Source: Durusdinium trenchii (taxonomy: Eukaryota; Sar; Dinophyceae; Suessiales; Symbiodiniaceae). From it: a stretch of DNA of 64,000 bases. Shown piece after piece: positions 11,578 to 22,515 of the stretch. The stretch spans positions 101,619 to 165,618 of the forward strand of contig CAXAMN010003914.1 of assembly GCA_963970005.1 (NCBI GenBank), in the 5' to 3' direction. Below the pieces are notes generated by a model, which made no database searches, was not told where the DNA came from, and was given only the letters and a program-made list of their open reading frames with translations. How positions within the stretch are numbered: the stretch's first letter is position 1; every line of letters starts with the position of its first letter. The position numbers and the translations under genes were made by a program.

Positions 11578-12275
11578 ATGCCGAGGTTTCAGGGGTGGGG
11601 CGAGCGGGAGTGAAACTGCACCGGTTTCCGGTGTGGAAGGTGTATATACTTAACATGACTCATTTTGTTGGCGGTTTCTGGACAGAATTGGACAGATTCC
11701 CAAAATACATCAAAATACAGCATACACGAGCTTTGGGTTGATGAACACTCCTCTTGAGGCGCAAAGGTCTGCAGAACTTCCTGGTCAGACTTCAGGGTCC
11801 GGGCACACAGATTAGCCTTTGCTGTGGCAATGGATAAGGTTTTCTTGGGGGGACACTCAAATGCATGTTGCAGTGTTCAGGTTGCTTTAAGATCGACCAG
11901 TGCCAGGCCAAGGCGCATGTGAGAGGGTCATCGAGGTGCTTGGCTTGTGAGCCACAAGTTAGAGCGGGATGTCGAATGCACTCGTACCTGGAATGTGCAA
12001 TGCTCCAGCTGAGTCAAAGGCCCCTTGCTCAAAGTTTTTGAGCGCGCGATGCCAGTAAGTTTAGCCAATCTAGGGATGTTATATAAATTGTAAGACTTAC
12101 TGTAGACTGTAGGTGTCGCGGCCTGTGCGCAGGTCAAGGCAGCAAGTGACAGAGAGCAGAAACTAGCAGCATTAAAGGAGTTGCAGGCCTGCAGCGCCTT
12201 GCGGCCTGTGTGAGGGGAATCGGTGGGGGGTTGAAGGGGGACGGCGCTGAGGGCGTTCAGTGAAGTGGACCGACC

Positions 12276-12775
12276 ATGGAGAGACCGACTGTGCTGCAGT
12301 TGGCCTTTCAGCTTGACCGCAAAAAGAAGTTCTCCGACGTCAATCTGTGATATCTTTGATCAATTGATCAGTTGGCCCCAGTTGAAGACATTCTCACATG
12401 TTCTCATGCCATGCCGCCTCACATGTTCTCACCCCATCTTTGGCGGTTTGCATTTGCAGGTCGAGTGCCTCTCCATGGTGGCTTCTGCTGCCTACTCTTT
12501 GTATGTGAGGATCTTGGGGGTTGAACACGTAATTGGATATGTGTGCCATGGGACCTTGGGTCCTTGGTCGGTGTGACCTTATGGATTGCAACCCTCCCTC
12601 TGGTTCAGATGCCCAGATCCATCCAGATCCCTTGATCAGGTCATTTTGCTGCTCCATCGGGTGCAGTTCAACATTGCTGGTCGAGAGGCCATCTCAAGTC
12701 TGGACCTCGGATGCGCGGACGGCTCGAGTGATGCAGACGGCCGGTATCACAGGTGGTCCGGCCGGGGTGTCGTAG
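12276..12775 (+). CDS. possible small two-exon gene, unknown
   Basis: ATG at 12276 (context accATGg), preceded by an in-frame TGA, opens MERPTVLQLAFQLDRKKKF and continues SDVN up to a possible GTGATA donor at 12347. A later frame (LLVERPSQVWTSDARTARVM, ending at a TAG by 12775) follows a gtgcag acceptor-like site near 12665. The join is inferred from spacing and composition only. No family was recognised. The region between is non-coding and contains repeated atgttctca words. Confidence 0.3.
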
Positions 12776-13646
12776 CTAAGCTTTTCAGAGTCGTAATGTG
12801 GTGTCCATACGAGAATCGCCGTGCAGAATTAGCTTCATGATAACTTTCTTCACATTGAGTTAATGAGTTGATGCTTGATGAGTCTTCTGACAGGTAAGAC
12901 CGGAGAGATAGCGCAGGCCAGGAACATATGGGTTGAATTCTGACAGCTTCGACTTTGGAAGTCTCCAGTGTTGTTCGCACGTTGTTTCATTGTTTGCCTC
13001 AAACGAGCAGCACTCGAGTCCAGGGGTTTGTTCATAAAGGACGGTGTCAGATGCAGGATGGTGCGGAGTCGGCAGCTATGCAGGAGTTGGCCACCCAGCT
13101 GTTTGCTGACAAAAGGCCTTAGGTCCTGTATTTTGGCCTTGCCATAGGCGGAAAACAAGAAACCCGTGGCGGAGAGAGGAATCATGCATAGTCAAAGAAT
13201 CCAGCATCAGTACATGCATACATTCGGAAGGTTGACCGTAGAGTTCTACACCCTCTCTCAGCCTTTCAATCAGTGGTCGGACTGTTCCACTTCCATGGTT
13301 GGCTTACGTAGCGATGGGTGGCTAGGACCCAGGCCTATATATTTGTCCGGAGCAGCTGCTGTCACCGCACGTGGGGGCACCGGCGCGTGCTGTGGTGTCG
13401 CAGCGCACTCATGGGTCCAAACTCCGTTTTTGAAGAGCAACTCTCCTGCTCATCATGGCCAAGTCCACCTGGAGTTGTGTTTTTATAGGCCACTTACACA
13501 GTTGGCCCATCCCCAGTAGTTCCAAGACGCCACACACACGATTTTTTGCCCCCCCCCAAACCATCCAGCTTGCAATGAGGTGGTTGGCGTCTCCCGAGGT
13601 CGTCGGCCGTTTCGCTGCTTGAAATCGGCGCCGTGAGCCGTCCCAG

Positions 13647-13969
13647 GCTCATCGCTTCCACGGACTACTTCTTAGAAAAGGGTGCTGCCATGATCGTGAC
13701 AGCCACACGCAGCGCCGTGCAGGTGTCTCCTGACTTGAACTGCATGGAACTGCTGCGTGTTTTTTTGCTTTCTTTTTTGGGAACATGTGAGGCAACATGA
13801 ACCAACATCATCTTACTCAGTGTTGTATGGGAATGTTGTTCTTGGTGGGTGGTGGCGGTCTCTGACATAGAAGTTTCAAATCCTCCAGTGTTACATGGTC
13901 GAACTGTTGCTCTTCTCCGTTCGCCGATGTGTGGGACCGGAGGCGGCCTCCTTGCAGCCGGACGCTCCG
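13647..13969 (+). CDS. homocysteine S-methyltransferase-like fragment, two exons
   Basis: Exon 13647-13722 follows a cgtcccag acceptor and reads LIASTDYFLEKGAAMIVTAT. This matches the conserved 'DY(L/F)..GA..I.TA(S/T)' segment of homocysteine/S-methylmethionine methyltransferases. Donor GTGTCT follows in phase 0. Exon 13889-13969, acceptor cctccag and donor GTGAGG, reads VELLLFSVRRCVGPEA. It fits the next helix of that family (L..SV.LA..A). The next conserved block (GS.GPYGA) and the zinc-binding cysteines were not found downstream, so this may be a relic or a distant variant. Confidence 0.35.
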
Positions 13970-14291
13970 GTGAGGGTGACCCAAAAGGCGGCGTCTTTTT
14001 TTTCTTTGTTTCCTTTTTCTAGAGTGCTCAAGACCCACCAAAGATTCCAAAGACTGGAAGTCTTGGCTGGTACAAAGCCTGGCTAAAAGACCACCACTAG
14101 TCCGAAATTTTTACGGCAGATGCGGACACGGCATTTCGGAGTCGCACAGCCCTGCAGGTCATCGACTCGTGGTGGGTTCGGGATGTATTGGATGTTTATT
14201 TATTTTCCTTTAGCACCGTGTAAAGACCAGGAGCTTACGACTGATCTCTTGGTTTTACTGCCGGAGTGGGCTCCTCTGAGCCTGGGCTGAG

Positions 14292-14408
14292 GTCTCAACT
14301 GAATCTTTGACCTCCTTCTTCAAGGAGGTCTTCGAGAAGCTTGAGAAGGAGCGATCAAACAGAAGCAGTTTCGGAATGAACCGGATGGACCGGAGAAAGA
14401 CACGTTGA
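14292..14408 (+). CDS. candidate terminal exon, basic-charged
   Basis: A frame opens after gctgag at 14291 and ends at TGA 14406-14408. Its 38 residues are amphipathic and charged (SLTSFFKEVFEKLEKERSNR). A minus-strand frame over the same bases is also open, so strand is uncertain. No family was recognised. Confidence 0.3.
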   Translation, partial: VSTESLTSFFKEVFEKLEKERSNRSSFGMNRMDRRKTR

Positions 14409-15223
14409 GGCCTGTGCCCATCCAGCCCACGATCGCCGGTTTCCGGGCCCAAGCATCGGAGTGCCGAGGAGATTTGGGCGGACGGCAAGGCCTGGGGCCA
14501 AGAGCGGCCAAGAGCGCTCTTCGAAGTGGGCATTTCTCATAGCAACCAGTTCCTTGGCCGATTTGCCTCCACTGAAGTTGTTCCTCCTTGTGGATTTCAA
14601 CAGCCTCAAGAAGAGGATGCAGGGACAAAACACACAAGCGACAAGCGCACCAATTAAGCAGTGTTATTGGTTTCAATCCGGTTATCGTGAGTCAAGTAAA
14701 CACCCTCAATGCCTACAGATACAGGTTCCCACTGGGCCCCTCCACACGGGTCATAGTCACTTGGGGCCCCTGAGGGACTGTCTTGGGTGCTCTTGACATT
14801 TGTATGGCGCCATCTACTCAGTGGCCGGTGGAAAAGCACTGACACGGCAATGATATGGGAGAGGAGAATGTCAAATACTTGGTCATGGGAGAGGTTGTTA
14901 TGCTCGAAAACTGAGCCACTTATGGAAGCTGCTTAGCTGCTTACTGTATTACCCCCCCCGAAGCGCAGGGTTCTGACGAGTGGAAGGCAAGCTACGCAAC
15001 CTCGAAGTATCGAGCTTGTCAGCTGAGCCTCACGAGATTCAGAACAACTCGGAAGATGAGAGATGATCAGACCCCATTTTTACAAGTCCTTGGATTGGTC
15101 GATGTGTTCTGCGGCTTCAAAAGGCCAAGAAAAGCTTCTTCCCATGATGGCGGCCTGTAAGGCCCTCTGGGGTTGCCCATGGGTGCCCATTGGTCCTTTG
15201 AGAGACTCAGTAGGGGGCGGGGC

Positions 15224-15352
15224 CTACTCTGGGCCTTGCTCAAGCGGCTCACATCGGCATCCAGGGCTCAGCGCTCCTCCCACCGGACGCCAACTCCGCG
15301 TCTCAGGCCGTGGACGTTCGGGTGATGCGAAGGAATGGTACCAAGATCTATA
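15224..15352 (+). CDS. candidate internal exon with consensus donor
   Basis: The frame reads GLAQAAHIGIQGSALLPPDA and continues ...VRVMRRNGTKIY up to a GTGAGT donor at 15353. The 5' edge is not fixed; several AG sites lie upstream. No family was recognised. Confidence 0.3.
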
Positions 15353-15399
15353 GTGAGTGGCCCCCAACTTTATAGAAAAGTAGATCCCCACTAAGAATG

Positions 15400-16190
15400 T
15401 AACGGAAACCGTGCCACTATCTTTTTGGGGGTCACTATATAGAGGATGCACTCCGACAGCTGAGTGACCTAAGACGACCTAAGATGCGTGTGTGCTGCAT
15501 TCATCAGGACTGTTTTGTGAGTCGGTTACAGTTGCCCTGATGGGGCCTTTGGCTTAAGCAAGAGCTTGTAGGCGGAACAGACTTCCGGCCAGTGATGGCC
15601 GTTGGTATCCATTTGTTACAAATGCAGGTGCCATCGCATCGCATGTGGTCTTTGTATGTTTAACAGTCGTGAGACCTGTCGGACCTGCTCAGCACAGTGT
15701 GCCTTCAGTGGCTTCAGGCGTTCATACTATCTTCACGTCAACTTGAGACTCTTTGGCCTCCTCGCCTCGCCATGAGCGAGTTGCAGAACACCCTGGGCGT
15801 ACGCCGGTCCACCGTGGAAAGGCCGTAGTCACGTCGTCGTGGAAACCGTGGTCCACGGTCCACCCGTCGTCGTGGTGTTTCGGAGAAGGTTTTGTTTTGG
15901 ATGGCAGCAGATGTTGAGAGCGCCAAGCTACAGTAATCACAATGCGGCAATGCAGTCTTTTTGATGAGATGATGTTGACTGTAGGTGAACCTCAATCAAG
16001 GTAGAGTCTGTGAAGTGCAAGCCACTCCAGCGTAGCTGCATTGGAGTGAGGTGTGGGGAAACTTGGGAGTCAGAACCCCAAGAATCCGCAGCAGATGTGC
16101 CTTCGTCACTGATTGAGATTCATGGGATGGTTCGGGGCTGGGAAACATATCAGGCATCATTAGGCTTTGTGGTGCCATTGGTCTGAGCGA
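15400..16190. other. gene-poor stretch
   Basis: No exon could be supported. Two minus-strand frames of 72-85 codons at 15722-15995 coincide with a cgtcgtgg/ccacggtccac-rich segment at about 15830-15880 that is internally repetitive. Confidence 0.4.
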
Positions 16191-16261
16191 ATTATTGCGA
16201 GCTCACTTCGCGAGGTACGAGGTAGAATAATTTCAAAACAAAATTATGCGAGGTAAGTCCA

Positions 16262-17703
16262 GCACCAGGACTCCACCAAGCCAAGCAGCCTTCTTGACGT
16301 CTCAGGCCCTAGCCAGGCCTACTGGGTAAGGAACCTGTGCTGAGCAGCTCAAATAGGCAAGCCCCAAGAAACAATCCTATTTTGGCGAAATAGGATTTCA
16401 CGATTGGGGATTAATTTGCAGCCTTGTTGATGTTGTCTTAAGCCCTAGCCAGCCCCACTAGGTCAGGAAACTCTGCTGAACAGCTCAAATAGGCAAGCCC
16501 CATAAAACAACCCTATTTTGGCGAAATAGGGCTTCACGACTGTGGATTTGTGTGCGGCCTTATTGATGCTGTCTTAATCCCTAGCCAGCCCCNNNNNNNN
16601 NNTCGGGCCCTAGCCAGCCCCACTAGGTATGGAAACTGTGCTGAGCAGCCCAAACAGGCAAGCCCCATGAAAAAGCCCTACTTTGGCGAAATAGGGTTTC
16701 ACGATTGTGGATCAGTCGGTAAGGAAACGCCCTTCTCACTTAAGCACCCCCGACCCGCGCGCAACGTACACGCGCGCGCGCGCGCAACGCGGAAAAGACA
16801 AAAAGTTTCCAGAGGGTGGGGTCGAGCCTAAGCCTCGCGCTACGACAGTTGCGGTGTTTCCAACTAGGCCGCTCGCGCGTCGATTTGGTAATTTGGGTCC
16901 CTAGTTCCAAATCTTAAAACAAACCCTTTTGGGCAAAAATTGGGTTTCACAACGGTTGATTGGTTCGCCGCCGTTTTGGCCTGGTTTCCCAACCTACCAA
17001 GGCCTAGTAAGTAAAGATCATGAGCCGCACAGCTCTAAAAGGCAAGCCCCCTGAAACGACCCTATTTCGGCGAAATAGGGCTTCACGACTGTGGATTGGT
17101 TTGCAACCTTTTTGCTGTTGTCTCAGGCCCTAGCCACCCCCACTAGGCATGGAAACTGCGCTGAGCAGCTCAAATAGGCAAGCCCCATGAAACGACCCTA
17201 TCTCGGCGAAATAGGGTTTCACGACTGCGGATTGGTTTGCAGCCTTGTTGATGTTGTCTCGGGCCCTAGCCAGCCCTACTAGGCATGGAAACTGTACTGA
17301 GCAGCTCCAACAGGCAAGCCCCATGAAAAAGCCCTATTTTGGCGAAATAGGGTTTCACGACTGTGGATTGGTTTGCGGCCTTGTTGATGTTGTCTTAGGC
17401 ATGGAAACTGTGCTGAACGGCTCAAGTAGGCAAGCCCCATGAAGCAACCCTATTTTTGCGAAATAGGGCTTCAGGACTGTGGATTGGTTTCCACCCTTGT
17501 TGATGTTGTCTCGGGCCCTAGCCAGCCCCACTAGGCATGGAAACTGTGCTGAACAGCTCAAACAGGCAAGCCCCATGAAACAACCCTATTTTTGCGAAAT
17601 AGGGTTTCACGACTGTGGATTGGTTTGCAGCCTTGTTGATGTTGTCTCAGGCCCTAGCCAGCCCAAGTAGGTCAGGAAGCTGCGCCTTGCAGCTCAATTA
17701 AAC
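16262..17703 (+). repeat. 136-bp satellite array with hairpin-bearing unit
   Basis: The word ggcaagcccc recurs at 16356, 16492, 16657, 17041, 17177, 17313, 17429 and 17565. The spacings are 136, 165 (with the N gap), then 136, 136, 116 and 136. Each unit carries ccctattt-loop-aaataggg, an 8-base stem with a 5-base loop (tggcg), followed by ttcacgac and later ccctagccagcccc. One unit lost 20 bases. 16725-16911 is an insertion and 16912-17040 a divergent unit. Peptides read through the array (AKPHEATLFRRNR-like) are repeat translations. No gene is inside. Confidence 0.9.
16593..16602. other. assembly gap (10 N)
   Basis: Ten N inside the satellite array. The flanks both carry the ctagccagcccc part of the unit, out of register with a 10-base gap. 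Confidence 0.95.
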
Positions 17704-17849
17704 ATAGACCACCCCCCCCTCAAGAGAACACTTTTTTTTCAAAGGCTTTGGAGCCACCCACCCGCTCACTCGTGCCAGCCAAGCACAAGCAAACCCCGAT
17801 CAGCCACGTCCCTCCCAAGGGGTGCGTGTGCTGGTTGGGGGTCAAGAAG

Positions 17850-17935
17850 ACAGATAGACAGACAGACAGACAGAGAGACAGCCCACCCAGCCAGCCTGCC
17901 AGGAGCCAGGCAGGCAGGCATGCAGGCAGACGAGG
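17850..17935. repeat. GACA and CAGG microsatellites
   Basis: A run of (GACA)n, agacagatagacagacagac, is followed by ccagccagcctgcc and (GGCA)n. It lies between the satellite array and an AT-rich segment with acgaggt words. Confidence 0.75.
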
Positions 17936-17939
17936 TGAC

Positions 17940-18030
17940 TGAAATTATTCAAATTAAACGAGGCGAGGTGAATAATTTCAAAACATTGAATTAAGACGAG
18001 GTACGAGGTGAACGAAACTAATGAAATTAG
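17940..18030. repeat. flank of the satellite with cgaggt / aataatttc words and small palindromes
   Basis: gaaattattc pairs with gaataatttc about 20 bases on, and aaactaat-gaa-attagttt forms a perfect 8-base stem. The composite word gaataatttcaaaaca beside cgaggt copies is also present at about 16223-16240, left of the array, in the same orientation. The satellite is thus bounded by direct repeats. Confidence 0.6.
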
Positions 18031-18536
18031 TTTAATTCACCCAGATTGGTGTTGCAAGCAGATCATTGAATCTGGGATAGGTGAAGTCTGGCACACATTC
18101 TGAATTGAATCGGAGGAGGGGAGCCTCATGTGGGGCCAGCTGTACACGGGGGCGGGGGCAACTAAATGAAGGTACGGTAATAATGGAAGTGGAACACAGG
18201 AACACCACCTGTTTGCAGAGGGAAATTGCCATCCGGGCCTATGTTCCACTTCCGTGATTATTTCCGGCAGTGCGCACTCATTCATCTCCTTAGGCCAAAA
18301 GCTTGCCAGGGGTCAAGTTTGGAAGCGCACCACACGTGGCGGACTGGTTGAGGTGCCTGGAGAGGGCAGTCGAAAGGAGATGGAACAATCGGCATTGTAG
18401 GTTGACATGATCATATGATATTGTGCTTTTGCATTGAACAGTTGCATGGACCACAGCCCTGCCATGTTCCTGGGACTGTTCCATGAAAAGCCTGCAGACA
18501 CGCTGTAGCTCCTCACAGCCTTCGTCGCGTCGCAGG

Positions 18537-21480
18537 CAGAAGGCCCGTGAGATGCCAGAGGAGGACTTGGCCAAAGAGGAGTTCGGTGCCCGGTACGGGG
18601 CCAGTGGCCCCCCAACCCTCGGCTGTGCTCATCAAGCCTCATGCCCCCGAGCGCATCAGAGTGCCCCACCCCCACACACCACTTGCGGCAAGATGTGGCA
18701 CGAGTTTGACAAACGTGTCGTTTGAGACATCAACTCCTTTGCGGTATGCCATCAGACATCTGCAAGAAGCGTTGGATCTCGGAACTCTTCTCCGCTGCCA
18801 ACTGGAGAAGATGCCATCCACCCGGTGGCTCTTCCGAGGCTCACGGAGGCTTTGCTGAAGCTCTTGGCGGCCCCCCCAGGGCCGCTTTCAAAGTGAGGGT
18901 GGCCCAGCACCTGTGGGCGCAATGTGCAGAGGTGATTTCACGGTCACTGATCGAAAAATAACCCATAGCCACAGACATCCATAGACCATAATCGACTGAC
19001 CTACCCGTTGATCTCAATTGGACCAGGGGGATCTCCGTCAAATACACGCCCCCCACAGACACCATGAAAGAACTTCATGTTAGCAGGACCACTTGAGGCT
19101 GCCCAGGAGGTTCTGCTCCTCGATGCGGCCACTGAGGCTCTGAGCTTTTGCAGCTGCAAGAGGTCTCGAAGCGCCTGGCGGAGCTGCAACAAGAGCTGCT
19201 GGGCAGAATGGGGCAACCTAGAATCGCTCGGGTTCAGCATGGGATAGTGGAAGGGATACGAATGAAATGGAATGAGATGGAATGAATCTGTTCATGCTTG
19301 GGATCTCTGATTCGGCCTGACCGACTCCGCAACAGACATCACACCGAAAGATCCTGACTGAATCGAAGGAATCTCACCGGGCTGTGCCACCGAACATTAG
19401 CTGTGAACATAAATCACAAGTAGCATAAGTAGCATTACAGTATCCAACTGCTCTCTCCCTGTTATGTCTCAGGTTGGTTGAGCAGAGAGATAGCCTTGGT
19501 GCTCAGAAAGAGGACGGGCAGATTTCGGAGAAGAACCGTCCATTGATCTGAACCAGGAACGTGCAGCATGCCGATGGTGTGCGATCCAATCTTCACAAAA
19601 GTTTACAAAAGTTTGTATGTGGAGCAGCATGGCCGGATTGAACACCAGTTGCAGAGATTTCACCTGTTTGATTGTAGTGGGACATCCTCCATCTAGTCGC
19701 ACCATCTCGATTATATAAGGCTGTTTGTTTCATCCAAAGACTTTCAATGTCGCTGGTGGTCAACTTGCATCATTTGTATCCTAATTGGAGTAAGGCCGTT
19801 GTTGATCTCCAATTTCTGCATATTCTTTAGGGTCGCTGAAAAGGGCGCACCTGCACACCCTGCACTCCCATCACCACCTGAAAAGCAGGAGCTGGCCCAA
19901 CGAGAGGCCGAACTCAAGGTGTGCCTGGTGGGAGACTGGCAAGCATGGGCGTTCTGGACGATGATCTCAATCTCCCCATGCGGCTTCGAGTCTGTTCATC
20001 ATGAATGTAGAAGCTAACAGAAAATATATGAAAATATAACAAATACATTCTCACCGTTGGTGAAGTCGAATTGGGCTGACCGTAAGGAGAGGACGACCAC
20101 GAGATTGACTCGACAGCACATTTGGAATTGAGGGAATCCTGAACCCGTAATTTTGGAAATGAACATTCTCCTCCAACGTTTCAGTGTAGCCTCAGCCAGG
20201 CTCAGCAGGAAGCCTTGGAGGCAAAGCCAGTGAACAGGTGCGGGATGCTTCGCCACAAAGAGCTTCAAATCGATGTTCAGCGGTGTTCGCCAGACAGCAC
20301 GCTGCTGTGGTATGTCATAGGTGGTATGTCATGGTATGTTATGGTATTTGGGGATGTATACTCTCGGACTGAAACTTAGAATGAGATGTATTTGTGTGTG
20401 CATTTGCGGGGATGTACTGTGAAAGTCGGCGCTGCCAGGGACTATCCGATCCCCAGTTGGTTGACCAACTCGGCTGGGACTTTGACTCCTTGCTGCAATT
20501 CAGGAAGCCATGTTGCAGCTGTGACCAGCTGGTCAGCCAAGGAATGTGGCGGTGGTGGGCAATTCTGGTGTTGGGCTCCTAATTCTAGCTAACCACTCAT
20601 TCGATAGTCCAGCCAATGCCAGATCAGATGATCTGGATGTGTATGTATTTTTTGCACATGCAGGAAAGAGAGACTCAGCAGGTTTCAGCATTCACGCTTG
20701 CTCACCAGCGGGTCATCCACATCTATCCAACCAAATAGCTCCTCCCAGCTAAGTGGGTAAACACATAGAGGCCCTGGTGGTCTCATCTTGGATCATCCGA
20801 TCCTCATCAATTCAGTGCTGATGACCTGAAACAATTCGTCCGATCAGCCGATCGCATCCTCATCCGATCCCCTTTTTCCCAAGGTGGGGAAGTCCTTGCT
20901 GATCAACAAGATGCGACGGCTCAAGCCGGGCTCGGCCACTTGGGCACCCACCGGGGTCAAAGAAACCACCCTCCGCGCGGGGACCCGGCCGGTGTCGCTG
21001 TTTGGCGCCATGAGAAGGAGCGAAGTGGTATGCATCTGTGAATCAGAGGGGTGAAGGAGCTAGAAAATCTAAAGTCAGTTGGATTTGCTGAGGGCTGAGG
21101 GATTTTGCTCAAGTTGCAGGGACATTTTGCATCCAAATTAGCCGTTCCGGCTAATTTTGATTATTGCTCCCAAAGCTCAAGCGCTTTGCAAGCATTTGGA
21201 GCCAGTTGTTCTTCATGGCCTTTTTCCTCATGTGCGTCTCGTGGGTGGCCCATATATGTTCGGAGCTTGGACTCTGAACTGAACCTATGAGGCCCAACAT
21301 TGTACACCTTTCCTGGCATCGACCGGGTCAGACTGCCAGCAGCTCAGGGGTTGTCGTCGTCCATGAGATGCCGTCGTCGTCCACGTCGTCGACCGTTCCG
21401 TGTGTTTTGGAGGTGGGACCTGCCTGGCGCCGGAACACCCGGCTTTCCCAAGGAGCCATTTTTGAGGGAATGCAGTGCAG
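18537..21480 (+). CDS. coiled-coil / IRG-like P-loop GTPase gene, multi-exon
   Basis: Exon 20884-21027 follows a tttttcccaag acceptor and ends at a GTATGC donor. It reads VGKSLLINKMRRL...PTGVKETT, the G1 Walker A lysine/serine and the G2 threonine. A further exon around 21346-21475 carries WDLPGAGTPGFPKEPFLREC (W at 21414), the G3 motif typical of immunity-related GTPases and close relatives. The upstream exon 20439-about 20580 ends in WRWWAILVLGS, which supplies the glycine side of the P-loop. Earlier + exons are charged or coiled: 18537-18720 (REMPEEDLAKEEFGARYG), about 18820-18892 (LPRLTEALLKLLAAPPGPL), 19154-about 19230 (LQEVSKRLAELQQELLGRM) and 19831-19918 (PPEKQELAQREAELK). The GTPase exons are secure. 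Joining the coiled-coil exons to them is inference. A G4 motif (TKxD) was not found, so the C-terminal part is missing or unread. Confidence 0.55.
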
Positions 21481-21759
21481 CATGGGGATTGTCAAATCTA
21501 CTCACAGATGCTTGCATTATTAAACTTGAAGGTGTCAAAGACGCGCAAAAACGTCTTCTATGGCAATTTTGTGCATTTCATTCACTGCCTTTCCTGGAAA
21601 AGGGACATATAGGGAAACACATGAGGTTGCAGAGAGGCTAGCAGCCACGTCCCAAAAATGAATGGAGGACTCCTATTTGCGTGACATGGGCTTGCGATAC
21701 TTTGACTCTGTCTTGATGCTTGGCCTGATGACTGAACACAGCACTCCCTCCCTTCGCGT

Positions 21760-21778
21760 AGAGAGAGAGAGAGAGAAA
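21760..21778. repeat. (GA)n microsatellite
   Basis: Run of gagagagagagagagaaa. Similar short GA or CT runs occur at about 44380-44398 and 61458-61474. Confidence 0.8.
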
Positions 21779-21995
21779 CAGGTTGCAGTCAGTGACGTTC
21801 AGTGACGTTTTCGCTTTTTCCATGTATATAAGGCATCTAAAACTCATGTAAAAATACAATTATATACATACAATTATATATACAGTTATACACAATATCC
21901 CAGGGTGTTCCTGCAAAAGATAGTCACTACTTTGATCTATTTTGGGATATGGTCTTCACTAACCATCATCCGCTGTGACTGACCATTTGCCCAAG

Positions 21996-22123
21996 CAATA
22001 CCAACCTCCATGGATCCCTGACGTCACGCCGAGGATCGTCACGGCCAATCGCTTCACATCCACAGAGGTCATCCTGCGAGAGGAGAAGCCTTCAGGGACA
22101 GGGTGGACTCTGCAACTATGCAG
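21996..22123 (+). CDS. candidate internal exon upstream of the retroelement
   Basis: A frame follows gcccaag and reads QYQPPWIPDVTPRIVTANRF, then TSTEVILREEKPSGTGWTLQ, ending in phase 2 at a GTAGTG donor at 22124. Composition is clearly protein-like and the other five frames are broken. No family was recognised. It lies 345 bases before the retroelement, which may therefore sit in an intron of this gene. The link to the exons after 30.4 kb is unproven. Confidence 0.45.
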
Positions 22124-22467
22124 GTAGTGGCAACGAACACAATGTTAACCCACTCGCAGACATGTAGTAGCATGTCATGTATAATTAGTAATGTGATGTA
22201 ATGTGTTAGTTGAGGGGCGTTCCCTAGTTTGGAACATTTGGACGTCGCTTGATGATGAGTCGGCATGAGACTTGGGGAATTCGGGACTGTGGTGAAGATG
22301 GAGCACAGAATGGTTTTGGAGGACTCTCTTTGTGGAGCTCGGGTTCAGTGATGTGGGGCAGTCAATACACGTCAGTACAAAACACAACATTGACATACAA
22401 TTGTATCATACGATTATGTCAATGTCTGGTTAGTTGCGGCAACACTAACGGGCTTCCATCATGATAT

Positions 22468-22508
22468 ATGCTTCAAATGTTTTCTTGACTGACGCAGCCG
22501 TTCAGCCG
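22468..22508 (+). repeat. split direct repeat A1
   Basis: Forty-one bases beginning ATGCTTCAAATG and ending CAGCCG are identical to A2 at 29825-29865. The two copies diverge right after CAGCCG. It marks the left end of the retroelement. Confidence 0.9.
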
Positions 22509-22515
22509 CAAGCGA

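Noticed and set aside
12850..13185. 111-codon minus frame (SATGFLFSAYGKAKIQDL) considered as an organelle-derived gene
   Set aside because: No match to a mitochondrial or plastid protein could be recognised, and composition matches the surrounding nuclear DNA.
17130..17670. Four similar 63-73 codon frames on both strands (AKPHEA..., MGLACWSC...)
   Set aside because: They repeat every 136 bases with the satellite unit, and their similarity reflects the satellite.
16262..17703. CRISPR-like array
   Set aside because: Units are 136 bases, nearly identical throughout, with no short repeat plus unique spacer pattern. The genome is eukaryotic.
21098..21118. Relic of the dinoflagellate spliced leader (gattttgctcaag...)
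   Set aside because: Only the end resembles the 22-nt leader. The ccgtagccattttgg part is absent, and no tandem relics are present.
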